From an uncultured Ruminococcus sp. (lineage in GTDB: Bacteria; Bacillota; Clostridia; Oscillospirales; Ruminococcaceae): DNA of 64,000 nucleotides. Each line of letters starts with the position of its first letter. Positions within the stretch are counted from its first letter, which is position 1. This document shows positions 43,768-52,225 of the stretch, piece by piece. Position numbers and translations under genes: made by a program. Under the pieces are notes generated by a model that was given only the letters and a program-made list of their open reading frames with translations, had not been told where the DNA came from and ran no database searches. Where the stretch lies: positions 1-64,000 of the forward strand of contig CASEUJ010000032.1 of the NCBI GenBank assembly GCA_949291125.1, written 5' to 3'.

Positions 43768-44937
43768 TTATGCCTGTTCATGAATCACCTTTGCAAGTTC
43801 ACACAATGCCGCTTCGTCCGCCGCCTTGACCGCAGAACGGATTGTCAGCACCGGTTCCCGCACGGTCAGATTCTTCATCGTTTCCAGATAACTCAGCATC
43901 TTCTTTGCGGCACACGGTGCCCACGAGCCGTTTTCAATGAGCGTTACGCTGCGGTTCTGAAATGCCTTTGCCTGTAAATGAATGAGGAAATCTTCCATCG
44001 GCAGAAAGACACCGCCGTCATAACTTGCCGCCGCCAGCACCATCCGGTCATAGCGAAACGCCTGTTGTACAGCATCCGCCATATCGCACCGGCACAGATC
44101 GAGAATTGTGACCGCTTCGCCGAGTGCGCTTAGCTTTTCTGCCAGAAGCTCCGCCGCCTCTTTGGTGTTTCCGTGGATCGATGCATGTGCGATAAAGACG
44201 CCCTTTGTCTCCGGCGTATAACTGCTCCAAGTCTGGTATAGCGTCAGATACGGCGTCAGGTCTCCGGAGAGGATCGGTCCATGTAGCGGACAGATCGTCT
44301 GAATGTCAAGCGCGGATGCCTTTTTGAGCAGATTCTGTACCTGCATACCATACTTACCAACGATATTGAGAAAATACCGGCGTGCCTCGTCCTGCCATGG
44401 CTCGTCCACATCGAGTGCACCGAATTTCCCAAATGCATCAGCGGAAAAAAGGATCTTTTCTGCTTCTTCATATGACACCATGACCTCCGGCCAATGCACC
44501 ATCGGCGCCATCACAAAGTGAAGCGTATGCATACCAAGACAGAGCGTGTCGCCCTCCTTGACAGCAAGGGTCGGATTTTGCGGCGGCTCTTTTGAGAATG
44601 CCGGAAGCATCGAGAGGGCCTTTGCCGTACCGACGAGCGTCATTTCCGGAAAGCGCGCGGTCAGCGCACAGATGCTGCCAGCGTGATCAGGTTCCATGTG
44701 GGAGATAATGAGATAGTCGGGAGATCTCCCGTCGAGCGCTTCAGTGAGGTTCGAAAACCACGCATCCGTCGCACGGCGATCAACGGTATCCATTACGGCG
44801 ATCTTGTCATCGCGAATGAGATAGGAATTATAGGAAACGCCGTTTGGAACGGGATACTGGCTTTCGAAAAGATCGATGGATTTGTCATCCACACCGAGGC
44901 AGAAGATTTCTGTCGATTGAAGAACCGGTTTCAGCAT
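43768..44937 (-). CDS. Flavodiiron protein (FprA family A-type flavoprotein), 389 aa
   Basis: N-terminal metallo-beta-lactamase-like domain with the diiron ligands HMEPDH (HxExDH), a further His-Asp set near SADAFGKFGALD, and H at CPLHGPIL. The C-terminal flavodoxin domain binds FMN (FIAHASIHGNTKEAAELLAEKL). It reduces oxygen to water or nitric oxide to nitrous oxide in the cytoplasm of anaerobes. Length is the two-domain class A form with no rubredoxin fusion. GGGGGATT precedes the ATG. Confidence 0.95.
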   Translation of the reverse strand: MLKPVLQSTEIFCLGVDDKSIDLFESQYPVPNGVSYNSYLIRDDKIAVMDTVDRRATDAWFSNLTEALDGRSPDYLIISHMEPDHAGSICALTARFPEMTLVGTAKALSMLPAFSKEPPQNPTLAVKEGDTLCLGMHTLHFVMAPMVHWPEVMVSYEEAEKILFSADAFGKFGALDVDEPWQDEARRYFLNIVGKYGMQVQNLLKKASALDIQTICPLHGPILSGDLTPYLTLYQTWSSYTPETKGVFIAHASIHGNTKEAAELLAEKLSALGEAVTILDLCRCDMADAVQQAFRYDRMVLAAASYDGGVFLPMEDFLIHLQAKAFQNRSVTLIENGSWAPCAAKKMLSYLETMKNLTVREPVLTIRSAVKAADEAALCELAKVIHEQA

Positions 44938-45085
44938 AAAGAGAATCCCCCATTCGATAAAATAGATTCTATTTCAGTATATCATAAAAGATAATTCGAT
45001 GTATGAATTTTTTTGAATCAAAATATTAAATATGAAATTCAGTTTGTCGACAGTTCAGACAGCAAGTTATTACACCAAATCAAAA

Positions 45086-45126
45086 CCGCCGCAAAGACAG
45101 CTGTTTCCAGCGCATCCCTGCGGCGA
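45086..45126 (-). terminator. Probable terminator of the dockerin lysozyme gene
   Basis: On the minus strand CGCCGCA and TGCGGCG arms with a long loop, followed by GTTTTGATTT. Moderate. Confidence 0.5.
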
Positions 45127-45158
45127 TTGATTTCCTTTTTGAGCAATCAAATGATACC

Positions 45159-46538
45159 TTACAACACCGGAAGCGCCGAAAGGTTATCGATCGCATACTG
45201 CATGATCACTGTCACATCGATGCTGTCCAGAAGATCATCGCGCTGACAGTCTGCATTTGCAAGCTGTCTGTCGTTTAACAATACATAGCCGTTCAGATAA
45301 CGCTGTAACAATACTGCGTCGCTAGTGTCGACTACGCCGTCTTCATTGATGTCGCCGTATACTGTTGCATACTGCGGGTCAGACACACCCTCTACCTCAA
45401 CATATGCCTGCACTGTTGTGGTTTCCACTGCGGTCACAGTTTCTGTTTCGGTGGTCATTTCGGTTGTAGCCTGTGTTTCGCTAACCGTTGTTTCGGTTAC
45501 CGCCTCTGTGGTTTCTGTCACCTCGGTGGTTTCTACCGGCTGTGTTTCTGTCGGCTTTGCAGCAGAAACGAGATAGTCCATTGCGCAATAGCCGGTGTCT
45601 TCGCCGTATGCAACCTTTGCCCAACTGCCGTTTCCGGAGATCACTGCAATCGTCTCGCCATTATCAATTGCACCGATCTTGTCCGCACCCGTGTCCGGTG
45701 CGCTCCGGAGATTGAGCGATGTGGCATCAACAATATAGTCGCCTGCATAGCTTTCAGAGAAATCGGCCGGTGTTTCTGCAATGGTGATCTCTGCCGGCTG
45801 TGTGTCATCAGACGATGCGCCGGTATCTGCCACAGAAGAAGTATCCTCTGTCGGCGCTGCCGGTGTTACCGTGCTCCAGTTAAGCGAAACCAGCGTGTTG
45901 TAGGCATTCACCAGCCGAGAGGTGTAATAATCCGAGCTTTTTGCCAGTGCGGTCTGATGCAGACCATCGAGCGTGATGTTTGCATAGCCGTTTGTATTGG
46001 CCGCTGAGAGAATACGCGCTGCAACGCCGCTGCCGCGGTTATACAGCTCTGCGTAATACACCAGAACTGCCGGATCGGTAATGCCGTAGCTCTGTCCGAC
46101 TTCGATATAGCCCTGAACGTCAGATGCCGCAAGTGCCTCTTGCTTTGCAATGCCCGTTTCCGAAGATAACAATGCAGATGCCGCAGACGCTTCACCCGAA
46201 GAAAATGTCCGGGTGTTCCAGTTGGTCGCGGACATTACTTCATTGTAAAACGAACTGCCCAGCGTCGATTCTGCCGATGCATCTGCCTTTGCGACAGAAC
46301 GCATCAGGTCAAGTGCACGACCTGCGTGCCACTGTAAGATGCCGACGCTGACTGCGCCATTGTCATTAGGGTTGATCGAACCGTATGTACCTTCGCTTTT
46401 GCGAATCAGTTCTACGGCGACGCTTGTCATCTGATCCATCGAAACCGCAGATGCACGCATCGGCGACCACGCGGCAGACATCACCAGCGTCAGAAGAGTC
46501 AGACAGGACAGGATCACTGCCATGATTTTTTTTCGCAT
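45159..46538 (-). CDS. Secreted lysozyme-like protein with SH3b and dockerin, 459 aa
   Basis: Signal peptide (1-32). Then a helical domain of about 190 residues opening VAVELIRKSEGTYGSINPNDNGAVSVGILQWHAGRA, which resembles lysozyme/chitosanase-like folds (Glu in RKSEG as candidate acid, then SVGILQ). Then a bacterial SH3 domain at about 270-335 (DATSLNLRSAPDTGADKIG), a Thr/Glu-rich linker and a C-terminal dockerin (DINEDGVVDTSDAVLLQRYL). Probably a peptidoglycan hydrolase held in a cohesin-dockerin complex. The ATG at 46538 follows AAAGGAG. It has a leader of about 430 bases with tandem hairpins. Enzyme class is inferred; domain order is seen. Confidence 0.75.
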   Translation of the reverse strand: MRKKIMAVILSCLTLLTLVMSAAWSPMRASAVSMDQMTSVAVELIRKSEGTYGSINPNDNGAVSVGILQWHAGRALDLMRSVAKADASAESTLGSSFYNEVMSATNWNTRTFSSGEASAASALLSSETGIAKQEALAASDVQGYIEVGQSYGITDPAVLVYYAELYNRGSGVAARILSAANTNGYANITLDGLHQTALAKSSDYYTSRLVNAYNTLVSLNWSTVTPAAPTEDTSSVADTGASSDDTQPAEITIAETPADFSESYAGDYIVDATSLNLRSAPDTGADKIGAIDNGETIAVISGNGSWAKVAYGEDTGYCAMDYLVSAAKPTETQPVETTEVTETTEAVTETTVSETQATTEMTTETETVTAVETTTVQAYVEVEGVSDPQYATVYGDINEDGVVDTSDAVLLQRYLNGYVLLNDRQLANADCQRDDLLDSIDVTVIMQYAIDNLSALPVL

Positions 46539-46972
46539 ATGAATGGCTCCTTTTGGATTTTTGTACATCGGACAAGAGAGATGTGTTCATGAAACCTCAT
46601 GTGAGAAAACTTGTCCTTTGTACAGAATCGGATTGAACCGGCACAATTATTGTGCCGCCGGTGTACAGCGAACCGCTGTACAGCAATCATACGAGCGCAA
46701 ATGAAACAAAAGGGCATCGGCGCGGCGATTTTGCAATGCGCTTTTTCAAATGCAGAACACACCGTATGATCCGGCTTCCGCATCCTGTACGGCACAAGCC
46801 TGTCCGGTCCATGCCGGAGGTCCGACACAGATTGATGTGCCGTCTGGCGCAAAGCTGTCCGCGGATTCGTTGCCGCCGACACGCCACACCGGCGCTCTTG
46901 CAGCAGCTGATGCACACACCACAGCTGCGAGAATGCTGTGGCATATACGCTGTGCTTTTCATTGCTTCGTAC
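46539..46972 (-). other. Long structured leader of the lysozyme gene
   Basis: From the promoter at 46979-47007 to the gene start is about 430 bases without a credible ORF. It is G+C-rich and contains several self-complementary stretches. Nearest the gene, two perfect hairpins stand in tandem: GGCACAAT/ATTGTGCC at 46640-46656 and GTACAGCG/CGCTGTAC at 46663-46681. Cell-wall hydrolases with SH3 domains in Firmicutes are often controlled by the cyclic-di-AMP (ydaO) riboswitch; I could not match its consensus with confidence. Confidence 0.4.
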
Positions 46973-46978
46973 CCGTCC

Positions 46979-47007
46979 ATTATACCACGATTGTAACCAA
47001 TTTGCAA
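46979..47007 (-). promoter_or_regulatory. Promoter of the dockerin lysozyme gene
   Basis: TTGCAA (47002-47007), 17-base spacer, TATAAT (46979-46984) on the minus strand. Confidence 0.7.
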
Positions 47008-47064
47008 GACTTTTGCCGGCGACACGCACAATCTTCTGTGATTTCACATAGCTTTCATAAAAAA

Positions 47065-47106
47065 CAGCGCTTAATTTTATGCAAATAACACAAAAATCAA
47101 GCGCTG
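47065..47106 (-). terminator. Terminator after ferritin gene
   Basis: On the minus strand CAGCGCTT and AAGCGCTG arms with a long A+T-rich loop, followed by T6. Confidence 0.7.
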
Positions 47107-47181
47107 CATTTTGTAACCATTTGTCAGGTTTTTGTAAAAATTATCGATGGGTGTCAGCTCTGCGGCTCTCGGTCCGGCGGC

Positions 47182-47694
47182 TCAGAGCACCAGTGACGGC
47201 GCACTATACACTCTTGCCGCCAGTTCCTGATTGAGCATATACAGGCTCTTCGGATCACCGCCGAACAATTCCATCTTCGTGATCAGATCCTTAGCGTTGG
47301 TTTCTTCCTCGCCCTGTTCCTTGACGAACCAATCGAGGAATTGCATAGTACGAAAATCCTTGACATCATATGCCGCACTATAGATCGCATGAATCAGGCT
47401 TGTCACATATTCCTCATGGGCAAGACCTGCTTTCAGAACAGCGATATCGCTTTCACAGTTCACATCGGGCTTATCGATCGCCGCAAGCGTCACGGGCATA
47501 TCCTCATTTTGAAGGTAGGTATAGAACAGCATTGCGTGGTCACGTTCTTCCTGTGCCTGAATCATATACCAATTTGCAAAGCCATCCAGACCTTTTGCCT
47601 TAAAATAATTGGAAAACTGGAGATAGAGATATGCGGAGTAAAACTCGCGGTTGATCTGTTCATTCAACAGTTTGTGAACAGTTTCGTGCATCAT
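47182..47694 (-). CDS. ftnA: Ferritin, 170 aa
   Basis: Four-helix ferritin with ferroxidase ligands in REFYSAYLYLQ (Glu), QAQEERDHAML (ExxH) and FVKEQGEEETNAKD (Gln/Glu). It oxidises and stores iron in a 24-mer shell. GGAGG lies ten bases before the first ATG. Second gene of a desulfoferrodoxin-ferritin operon (45-base gap), followed by a terminator. No heme-binding Met of bacterioferritin is seen. Confidence 0.95.
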   Translation of the reverse strand: MMHETVHKLLNEQINREFYSAYLYLQFSNYFKAKGLDGFANWYMIQAQEERDHAMLFYTYLQNEDMPVTLAAIDKPDVNCESDIAVLKAGLAHEEYVTSLIHAIYSAAYDVKDFRTMQFLDWFVKEQGEEETNAKDLITKMELFGGDPKSLYMLNQELAARVYSAPSLVL

Positions 47695-47739
47695 CTTTCG
47701 GATGCCTCCTTCGTATTCAAAATTTTATGCGCCACGCGA

Positions 47740-48123
47740 TTATACTTGTGTTTTCCACAGCCCGTGGAGGTTGCAGTATGCATAGACTGCCACCGGAGTT
47801 TCGCCTGTACAGCATGTGAAAACTGCTTCAGGGGCATCCTGCGGTGTCAGCCGGCGCATCTTTGTGCCCTGATCGGTGACAAGGCAGATCCACTGGATGC
47901 TGTGTTCTTCCGTCATTGGGTGAGGCGCTGCGCCAACGGAAACAGAAACTTCTGCACCGGAAACGCGACAGACCGGAAGATGTTTTTCTTCACTTGCTTC
48001 GGTAGTATTTGGCGTAAGAAGCGTCATTTTCTGACCACAGCACATGATCGGTACGCCGGCGTCATGGATCATTTCCACGATATTGCCACAATGAGAGCAG
48101 ATATAAAATTTCGGTTCTTGCAT
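47740..48123 (-). CDS. dfx: Desulfoferrodoxin (superoxide reductase), 127 aa
   Basis: N-terminal desulforedoxin-type iron site (CSHCG and later MCCGQ), then the neelaredoxin domain with His/Cys ligands in PHPMTEEHSIQWI and CNLHGLW. It reduces superoxide to hydrogen peroxide without making oxygen. The start is the ATG at 48123 behind AGGAGG; 36 upstream codons are excluded. It has its own promoter with a palindrome in the spacer and leads into the ferritin gene. Confidence 0.95.
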   Translation of the reverse strand: MQEPKFYICSHCGNIVEMIHDAGVPIMCCGQKMTLLTPNTTEASEEKHLPVCRVSGAEVSVSVGAAPHPMTEEHSIQWICLVTDQGTKMRRLTPQDAPEAVFTCCTGETPVAVYAYCNLHGLWKTQV

Positions 48124-48209
48124 AATAAGATCCTCCTGTGGAATGAGATTTGTCATGATATGACCAGAGCATGCAGCCGCAAAACAGATGCGGACATATC
48201 TCTGACTAT

Positions 48210-48238
48210 AGTATAGTACAAATTTGCGCAAATGTCAA
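48210..48238 (-). promoter_or_regulatory. Promoter and palindrome of dfx-ferritin operon
   Basis: TTGACA (48233-48238), 17 bases, TATACT (48210-48215) on the minus strand. The spacer is largely the perfect 12-base palindrome ATTTGCGCAAAT (48222-48233), placed where a repressor would block RNA polymerase. Confidence 0.75.
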
Positions 48239-48429
48239 ATGGAATTGCTGTAAAATTGCACAGCTCTTCCGGTGACTTTTCGATCGGCGATCTGCTAGTA
48301 TCACGAAAAAGTATTATATAAGAAGTGTAACTTTTCAAAATGTTACCTTTCAAAGCATAATTTGTCAAATGGATAATAAATCTGCGTTCGTCAGATCGGG
48401 ATAGACTGCTCCGTGTGAGCCTGCATCGA

Positions 48430-49353
48430 TCAGCAACAACTCGCCGCGGACAGCTGGCTCCTGACTGCTTCGATCTCCGAACGCTGTGCAAGATCCTCTG
48501 AAAACGCCGTTGCCGCACCTGCCGCCGCGCCAAGCAGCAATGCCTCCCGATAATCATGTGTACGCTCCCATCCCGTCAAGAAACCAGCGATCATAGAATC
48601 GCCTGCACCCACATCGTTTACCATCGTTCCCTTTGCCGGTGCCTGCCATAATACCTCGCCGGATTCGGCACAAAGCACCGCACCATCCCCGGACATCGAC
48701 ACTAATACATTTCGCGCGCCCATCTTTTGCAACTGTATCCCGTACTGTGCCGCCGTCTGTGGATCATGGATTTCCACGCCGAATAGTTCTCCCAATTCAT
48801 GATGATTGGGCTTGATCAGAAATGGCTTGTGCGGCAGGGCACGCCTTAGCGTATCACCTGTGGTATCCACCACAAAGAGGATCCCACGTCCCGAAAGCCG
48901 CGCCATCCAGTCGGCATAGATCGTCTTCGGCATCGACTCTGGCACACTTCCGGCAAGTACCAGCGTATCACCAGGCTGGATCTGTTCAAGATGGCGCATC
49001 AGAGCATCCCGTGCTTCAATGGGAATCCCGGGGCCCGGAGCATTGACTTCTGTTGTCTGACCGCCGCATTTGAGTTTGACATTGATCCGCGAACAACCCT
49101 CCGGCAGTAGGACAAAATGGTGATGACAGCCGGTCTTTGCCATGCGCGCTTCGATCTCTCTGCCCACAAATCCGGCGGCAAAGCCCAGCGCTGTGGTTTC
49201 CATCCCCAGATTGTCCAGTACAATAGAAACATTCAATCCCTTTCCGCCAGCAGTCACCCGCGTAAGACCGGCACGATTCGTCATGCCCGGCGCGAATGAT
49301 TCCAGCTCCATATGGTAATCAAGCGACGGATTACAGGTTACAGTATAAATCAT
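48430..49353 (-). CDS. PfkB-family 1-phosphofructokinase / tagatose-6-phosphate kinase, 307 aa
   Basis: Ribokinase-fold sugar kinase of the FruK/LacC group: TVTCNPSLDYHMEL at the N-terminus, AGGKGLNVSIVLDNLG, and catalytic NDVGAGDSMIAGF. It phosphorylates a sugar phosphate, most likely fructose-1-phosphate. GGGAGG precedes the ATG. It begins 17 bases after the DUF4097 gene, so it may be read from the PadR promoter. No fructose PTS or FruR gene is nearby. The protein ends in two Cys. Confidence 0.88.
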   Translation of the reverse strand: MIYTVTCNPSLDYHMELESFAPGMTNRAGLTRVTAGGKGLNVSIVLDNLGMETTALGFAAGFVGREIEARMAKTGCHHHFVLLPEGCSRINVKLKCGGQTTEVNAPGPGIPIEARDALMRHLEQIQPGDTLVLAGSVPESMPKTIYADWMARLSGRGILFVVDTTGDTLRRALPHKPFLIKPNHHELGELFGVEIHDPQTAAQYGIQLQKMGARNVLVSMSGDGAVLCAESGEVLWQAPAKGTMVNDVGAGDSMIAGFLTGWERTHDYREALLLGAAAGAATAFSEDLAQRSEIEAVRSQLSAASCC

Positions 49354-49370
49354 CGTGTTTACCTCCCGGT

Positions 49371-50408
49371 CTATTCTTCTGTAAATGTGACGGAAATATC
49401 TCCGAGATTTTGTTGGATCGCAATGCGGTTGATATCCGGATCAGATGATCCCGATGCGATCGATTCTATGACTTCATAGTCGTCCGAACTGCCGCGCAGG
49501 TCAAGCGCAATGTCACCGAGATCTACATCAATCTTCGAGCCGCCATAGAGCGCGGTGTTTCTGGCAGAAATATCACCGGATTTGATGGAGATCGCGCCAT
49601 GATACAGCGTCGCGTCATCCAGCTCAAGATCGCCGAGATCACAGCTGAGGGCTGTGGATGCATCGGAGTCGGTCTGGGTGAAGTTCTGGAGCGAGAGGTC
49701 GCCGGAATTGAGAGTAATCTCCGCATTTTTCGCCGTAATATCTGTTGCCTGAATATCGCCAAGGCTGTTTTCCAGACGGCAAAGTCCATCGATCTCCAGA
49801 TTCTGAAGCGTCAGATCCCCGCTATGCATCGAGCCGAAAAATGTCCCGGCAATATGGGAATCCCCGATGCTGCAGTCACCGAGGTCACAGGATACCGTAC
49901 AGCCGGACGTTTCCACGCCGGAAAGCATCGCGTCACCAAAGTCGACATCGATCGAGACTGTATGAAAGTCGAGATCCTTGACGCTGCATGTTCCCAGATC
50001 AAGCGAAACGCCCAACAGACGGTATTCTTCCGCCGGAAGTGTCACGGTGATCTGCGGACGGGGCACGTTGAAAAAGACGATCTGGATATTCTGATACCAC
50101 GGCTTGTCCTCGCCGCTTTGGGTGATACAGAGCATATCGTCTGTGGTTTCGACGGTATAGCCCGATTCCGAAACGCCGGTCGCCTCAACTTTAGCGGTAT
50201 CGCCGGGGACAACGGTCACGTCGGCGTTGTCCACCTCAATGATGACCGAGGAAAATGGCTCGGTGATGGTGTCGGTTCGGTCAATGCGGTTTTGCCGTTC
50301 CAGATAGTGCGATACACTGAATGCACCCGTCGCTGCGCCGGCAATGGTACAGCCCAGTCCCACGCCGATACAGCAAAGTCCTGTGATGAGAAATGGTTTC
50401 CACCTCAT
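49371..50408 (-). CDS. DUF4097-family beta-helix membrane protein, 345 aa
   Basis: An N-terminal membrane helix, then about 290 residues of repeating beta-strands with motifs such as LGDCSIGDSHIAG, SGDLTLQNLEIDG and LGDIALDLRG. This is the DUF4097 pattern, an outer right-handed beta-solenoid-like domain. It is found with DUF1700 and PadR genes in envelope-stress units of Firmicutes. The ATG directly abuts the DUF1700 stop, and the ribosome site lies inside that gene. Biochemical role unknown. Confidence 0.88.
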   Translation of the reverse strand: MRWKPFLITGLCCIGVGLGCTIAGAATGAFSVSHYLERQNRIDRTDTITEPFSSVIIEVDNADVTVVPGDTAKVEATGVSESGYTVETTDDMLCITQSGEDKPWYQNIQIVFFNVPRPQITVTLPAEEYRLLGVSLDLGTCSVKDLDFHTVSIDVDFGDAMLSGVETSGCTVSCDLGDCSIGDSHIAGTFFGSMHSGDLTLQNLEIDGLCRLENSLGDIQATDITAKNAEITLNSGDLSLQNFTQTDSDASTALSCDLGDLELDDATLYHGAISIKSGDISARNTALYGGSKIDVDLGDIALDLRGSSDDYEVIESIASGSSDPDINRIAIQQNLGDISVTFTEE

Positions 50409-50951
50409 TTATGCCGCCTCCTTCTTTTTGGATACCAGTTTCCAGAATTTTTTGAACGTAAAGGCAGTAAAACCTGCGATCGCCCGGATTGCCGCAAAGC
50501 ATACCGGAAGGGACATGATCCCGACACCGCCACAAATGAGCCCAATGCCAATCGCCGCCAGCGCCGTAGGGGCATCTTGTGGGATCGTCAGAGCGCCCGC
50601 AAATAGGCACACTACCATACTTGCCAGAAGCGCGGTCCAGATTGCCGCTACACAGACGATCGCACACAGAAACACAGTATACACCGCGATCCCGATCGGC
50701 AGCCAGATATAAAATGTACAGATGAGTACCGCAATAATTGCACCGCGGTGGTCGTTTTTGGGTTTTCCGCCAACGCCATTTTCAGCAAGAATCCGTGCGG
50801 CGAGTTCCTCTGGCGTACCAAGTGCCTGACGCTCAGAATCGCTTGCATCTTCAAGAAATTCGCGGTAATAGCGCACCGTTTCCTGCCGTTCTTCCGCAGG
50901 TATGGCGCTTAATACGCGTTCTAAAACTGCGCAGTATTCTTGTGGTGTCAT
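50409..50951 (-). CDS. DUF1700-family membrane protein, 180 aa
   Basis: N-terminal cytoplasmic DUF1700 helix bundle (PQEYCAVLERVLSAIPAEER; YYREFLEDASDSERQALGTPEELA), then four membrane helices. These proteins (HAAS-type N-terminus) sit in PadR-DUF1700-DUF4097 operons. AGGAGG precedes the ATG. It sits 14 bases after the papain-like gene and abuts the DUF4097 gene. Confidence 0.9.
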   Translation of the reverse strand: MTPQEYCAVLERVLSAIPAEERQETVRYYREFLEDASDSERQALGTPEELAARILAENGVGGKPKNDHRGAIIAVLICTFYIWLPIGIAVYTVFLCAIVCVAAIWTALLASMVVCLFAGALTIPQDAPTALAAIGIGLICGGVGIMSLPVCFAAIRAIAGFTAFTFKKFWKLVSKKKEAA

Positions 50952-50965
50952 AGATCTGATTCCTC

Positions 50966-51568
50966 CTATTTCAAAACATGTGCCGGCAGTGTTCCGAGCG
51001 GCACATCGGATGCAGCAGCCTGTTTATGCCGTTGCATCTGATAAAACTGATTGAGTTCGCCGCGATAGACAAGCCGCATCTGCGGCAGACTCCGCAGATC
51101 ATCTGGCGTATAGAGCGACGGCGGCTTTTCCAGCGGTATGCCAGTCGCCTCCAACAAACGCGCCACAAATTCGGAACAATGCAGCTTATGCTGACGCGTC
51201 CAGCGGATGTGGAAAAACGTCGTACAAAGTCCAAGCAGATTATAAGAATAGCGGCTGCGGTGTTGTTTGAAATACTCCAGCCTCCGCAGCAATTCGCGCT
51301 TTTCCTGTGGCGTAAGTGCAAGCGCATAGATCTCGCACGGAATCGTCAGAAATGCGCCAAACACACCTTTTCCGACTTCTTCGCGATTAAAGGTCGCCGG
51401 AAGGGGAAAGCGGCGATAGGTACGGCAAAAGCTATAGACCTCTTCAAGCGACAGATCAAGCGCAATCGAAGCGTGGCTATACGGCATGCGGGTAAAAAGC
51501 CGAATACAGCGCGCAACACTCGTACCGGTGCGGCTGAGCAGAATATAGATATATGTCTGATCTTGCAT
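50966..51568 (-). CDS. Permuted papain-like (YiiX/NlpC-P60-type) protein, 200 aa
   Basis: No signal peptide. A His in RMPYSHASIALDLSLEEVYSF and a Cys in KLHCSEFVARLLEATGI, in His-before-Cys order, give the circularly permuted NlpC/P60 (YiiX/YebB) arrangement, which acts as amidase or peptidase on cell wall or lipid substrates. AAAGGGGTG precedes the ATG and overlaps the end of padR. Its place between padR and DUF1700 is unusual. Enzymatic class inferred from the motif pair. Confidence 0.7.
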   Translation of the reverse strand: MQDQTYIYILLSRTGTSVARCIRLFTRMPYSHASIALDLSLEEVYSFCRTYRRFPLPATFNREEVGKGVFGAFLTIPCEIYALALTPQEKRELLRRLEYFKQHRSRYSYNLLGLCTTFFHIRWTRQHKLHCSEFVARLLEATGIPLEKPPSLYTPDDLRSLPQMRLVYRGELNQFYQMQRHKQAAASDVPLGTLPAHVLK

Positions 51569-51572
51569 GATG

Positions 51573-51902
51573 TCACCCCTTTGTCTGACTGCTAACGCGG
51601 CCTAAGAACACATTGACTTCTCTTTGATAGTGTTCCCATTCGCGCCGGTATGCGTCAAGCTTTGCCCGACCGGAAACGGTAATCCGGTAATAGCGGCGAT
51701 TACGCCCCTGAAAGGGACGATCATAGGTCGTCAGGCTCCCGTCCTTTTGCAACCGCCGCAATACGGGATAGAGCGTCGATTCTGAAACGGAAAAGTGCGC
51801 CTGAATGTCTTTCGTGATCTGATAGCCATAGGTGTCGGATTTTTCAACAATGGCCAGCACCAAGGCGTCCAGGATCGCAGCACCCACAGAAAATGCAGCC
51901 AT
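51573..51902 (-). CDS. PadR-family transcriptional regulator, 109 aa
   Basis: Winged helix of the PadR type: LDALVLAIVEKSDTYGYQI, SESTLYPVLRRLQKDGSLTTY, NRRYYRITVSGRAKLD, then a short dimerisation helix. It represses the operon it heads. The ATG at 51902 follows GGAGGTGAT. A perfect A/T palindrome and a consensus promoter lie upstream, consistent with autoregulation. Confidence 0.93.
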   Translation of the reverse strand: MAAFSVGAAILDALVLAIVEKSDTYGYQITKDIQAHFSVSESTLYPVLRRLQKDGSLTTYDRPFQGRNRRYYRITVSGRAKLDAYRREWEHYQREVNVFLGRVSSQTKG

Positions 51903-51986
51903 GCATATCACCTCCGCAAATGTGTGCATATCACAAGATGGGCTGTACATGTACATGCATCCGTGTACGCTTTTTATAATTCTACA

Positions 51987-52007
51987 ATATTATATCTTAT
52001 ATAATAT
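51987..52007. promoter_or_regulatory. Candidate PadR operator
   Basis: Perfect palindrome ATATTATAT-CTT-ATATAATAT just downstream of the -10 box at 52021-52026. Another palindrome (TGTACATGTACA) lies nearby at about 51945. Confidence 0.5.
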
Positions 52008-52020
52008 ATACCATGTTTAT

Positions 52021-52049
52021 ATTATAGCACGTCGCATATTGTATGTCAA
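52021..52049 (-). promoter_or_regulatory. Promoter of the padR operon
   Basis: TTGACA (52044-52049), 17 bases, TATAAT (52021-52026) on the minus strand. Confidence 0.9.
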
Positions 52050-52113
52050 GCCATAAATTGGATATTTCAGCTTAGTTTGTAAACTTTCATTGGATATCAT
52101 AAAAATTTTTGTT

Positions 52114-52139
52114 CATAGTTGAACGCCAGCGTTCAACTA
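52114..52139. promoter_or_regulatory. Perfect 26-bp palindrome before the phage-type genes
   Basis: ATAGTTGAACGC, two bases, GCGTTCAACTAT: 12-base arms without mismatch. No T run follows, so it looks like an operator rather than a terminator. It lies between the divergent padR promoter and the terminase gene. Confidence 0.7.
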
Positions 52140-52225
52140 TTGGCGATTTAGTCGGTATTAGTGAGAGGGGTTGTTGATGATCAGCGATGTTTCTCAAAAA
52201 AACACGAAGGGAGAAATGGTTCAAA

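Noticed and set aside
46514..47047. 177-codon frame in the lysozyme leader
   Set aside because: Contains the promoter and tandem hairpins and has no protein-like features; treated as a leader.
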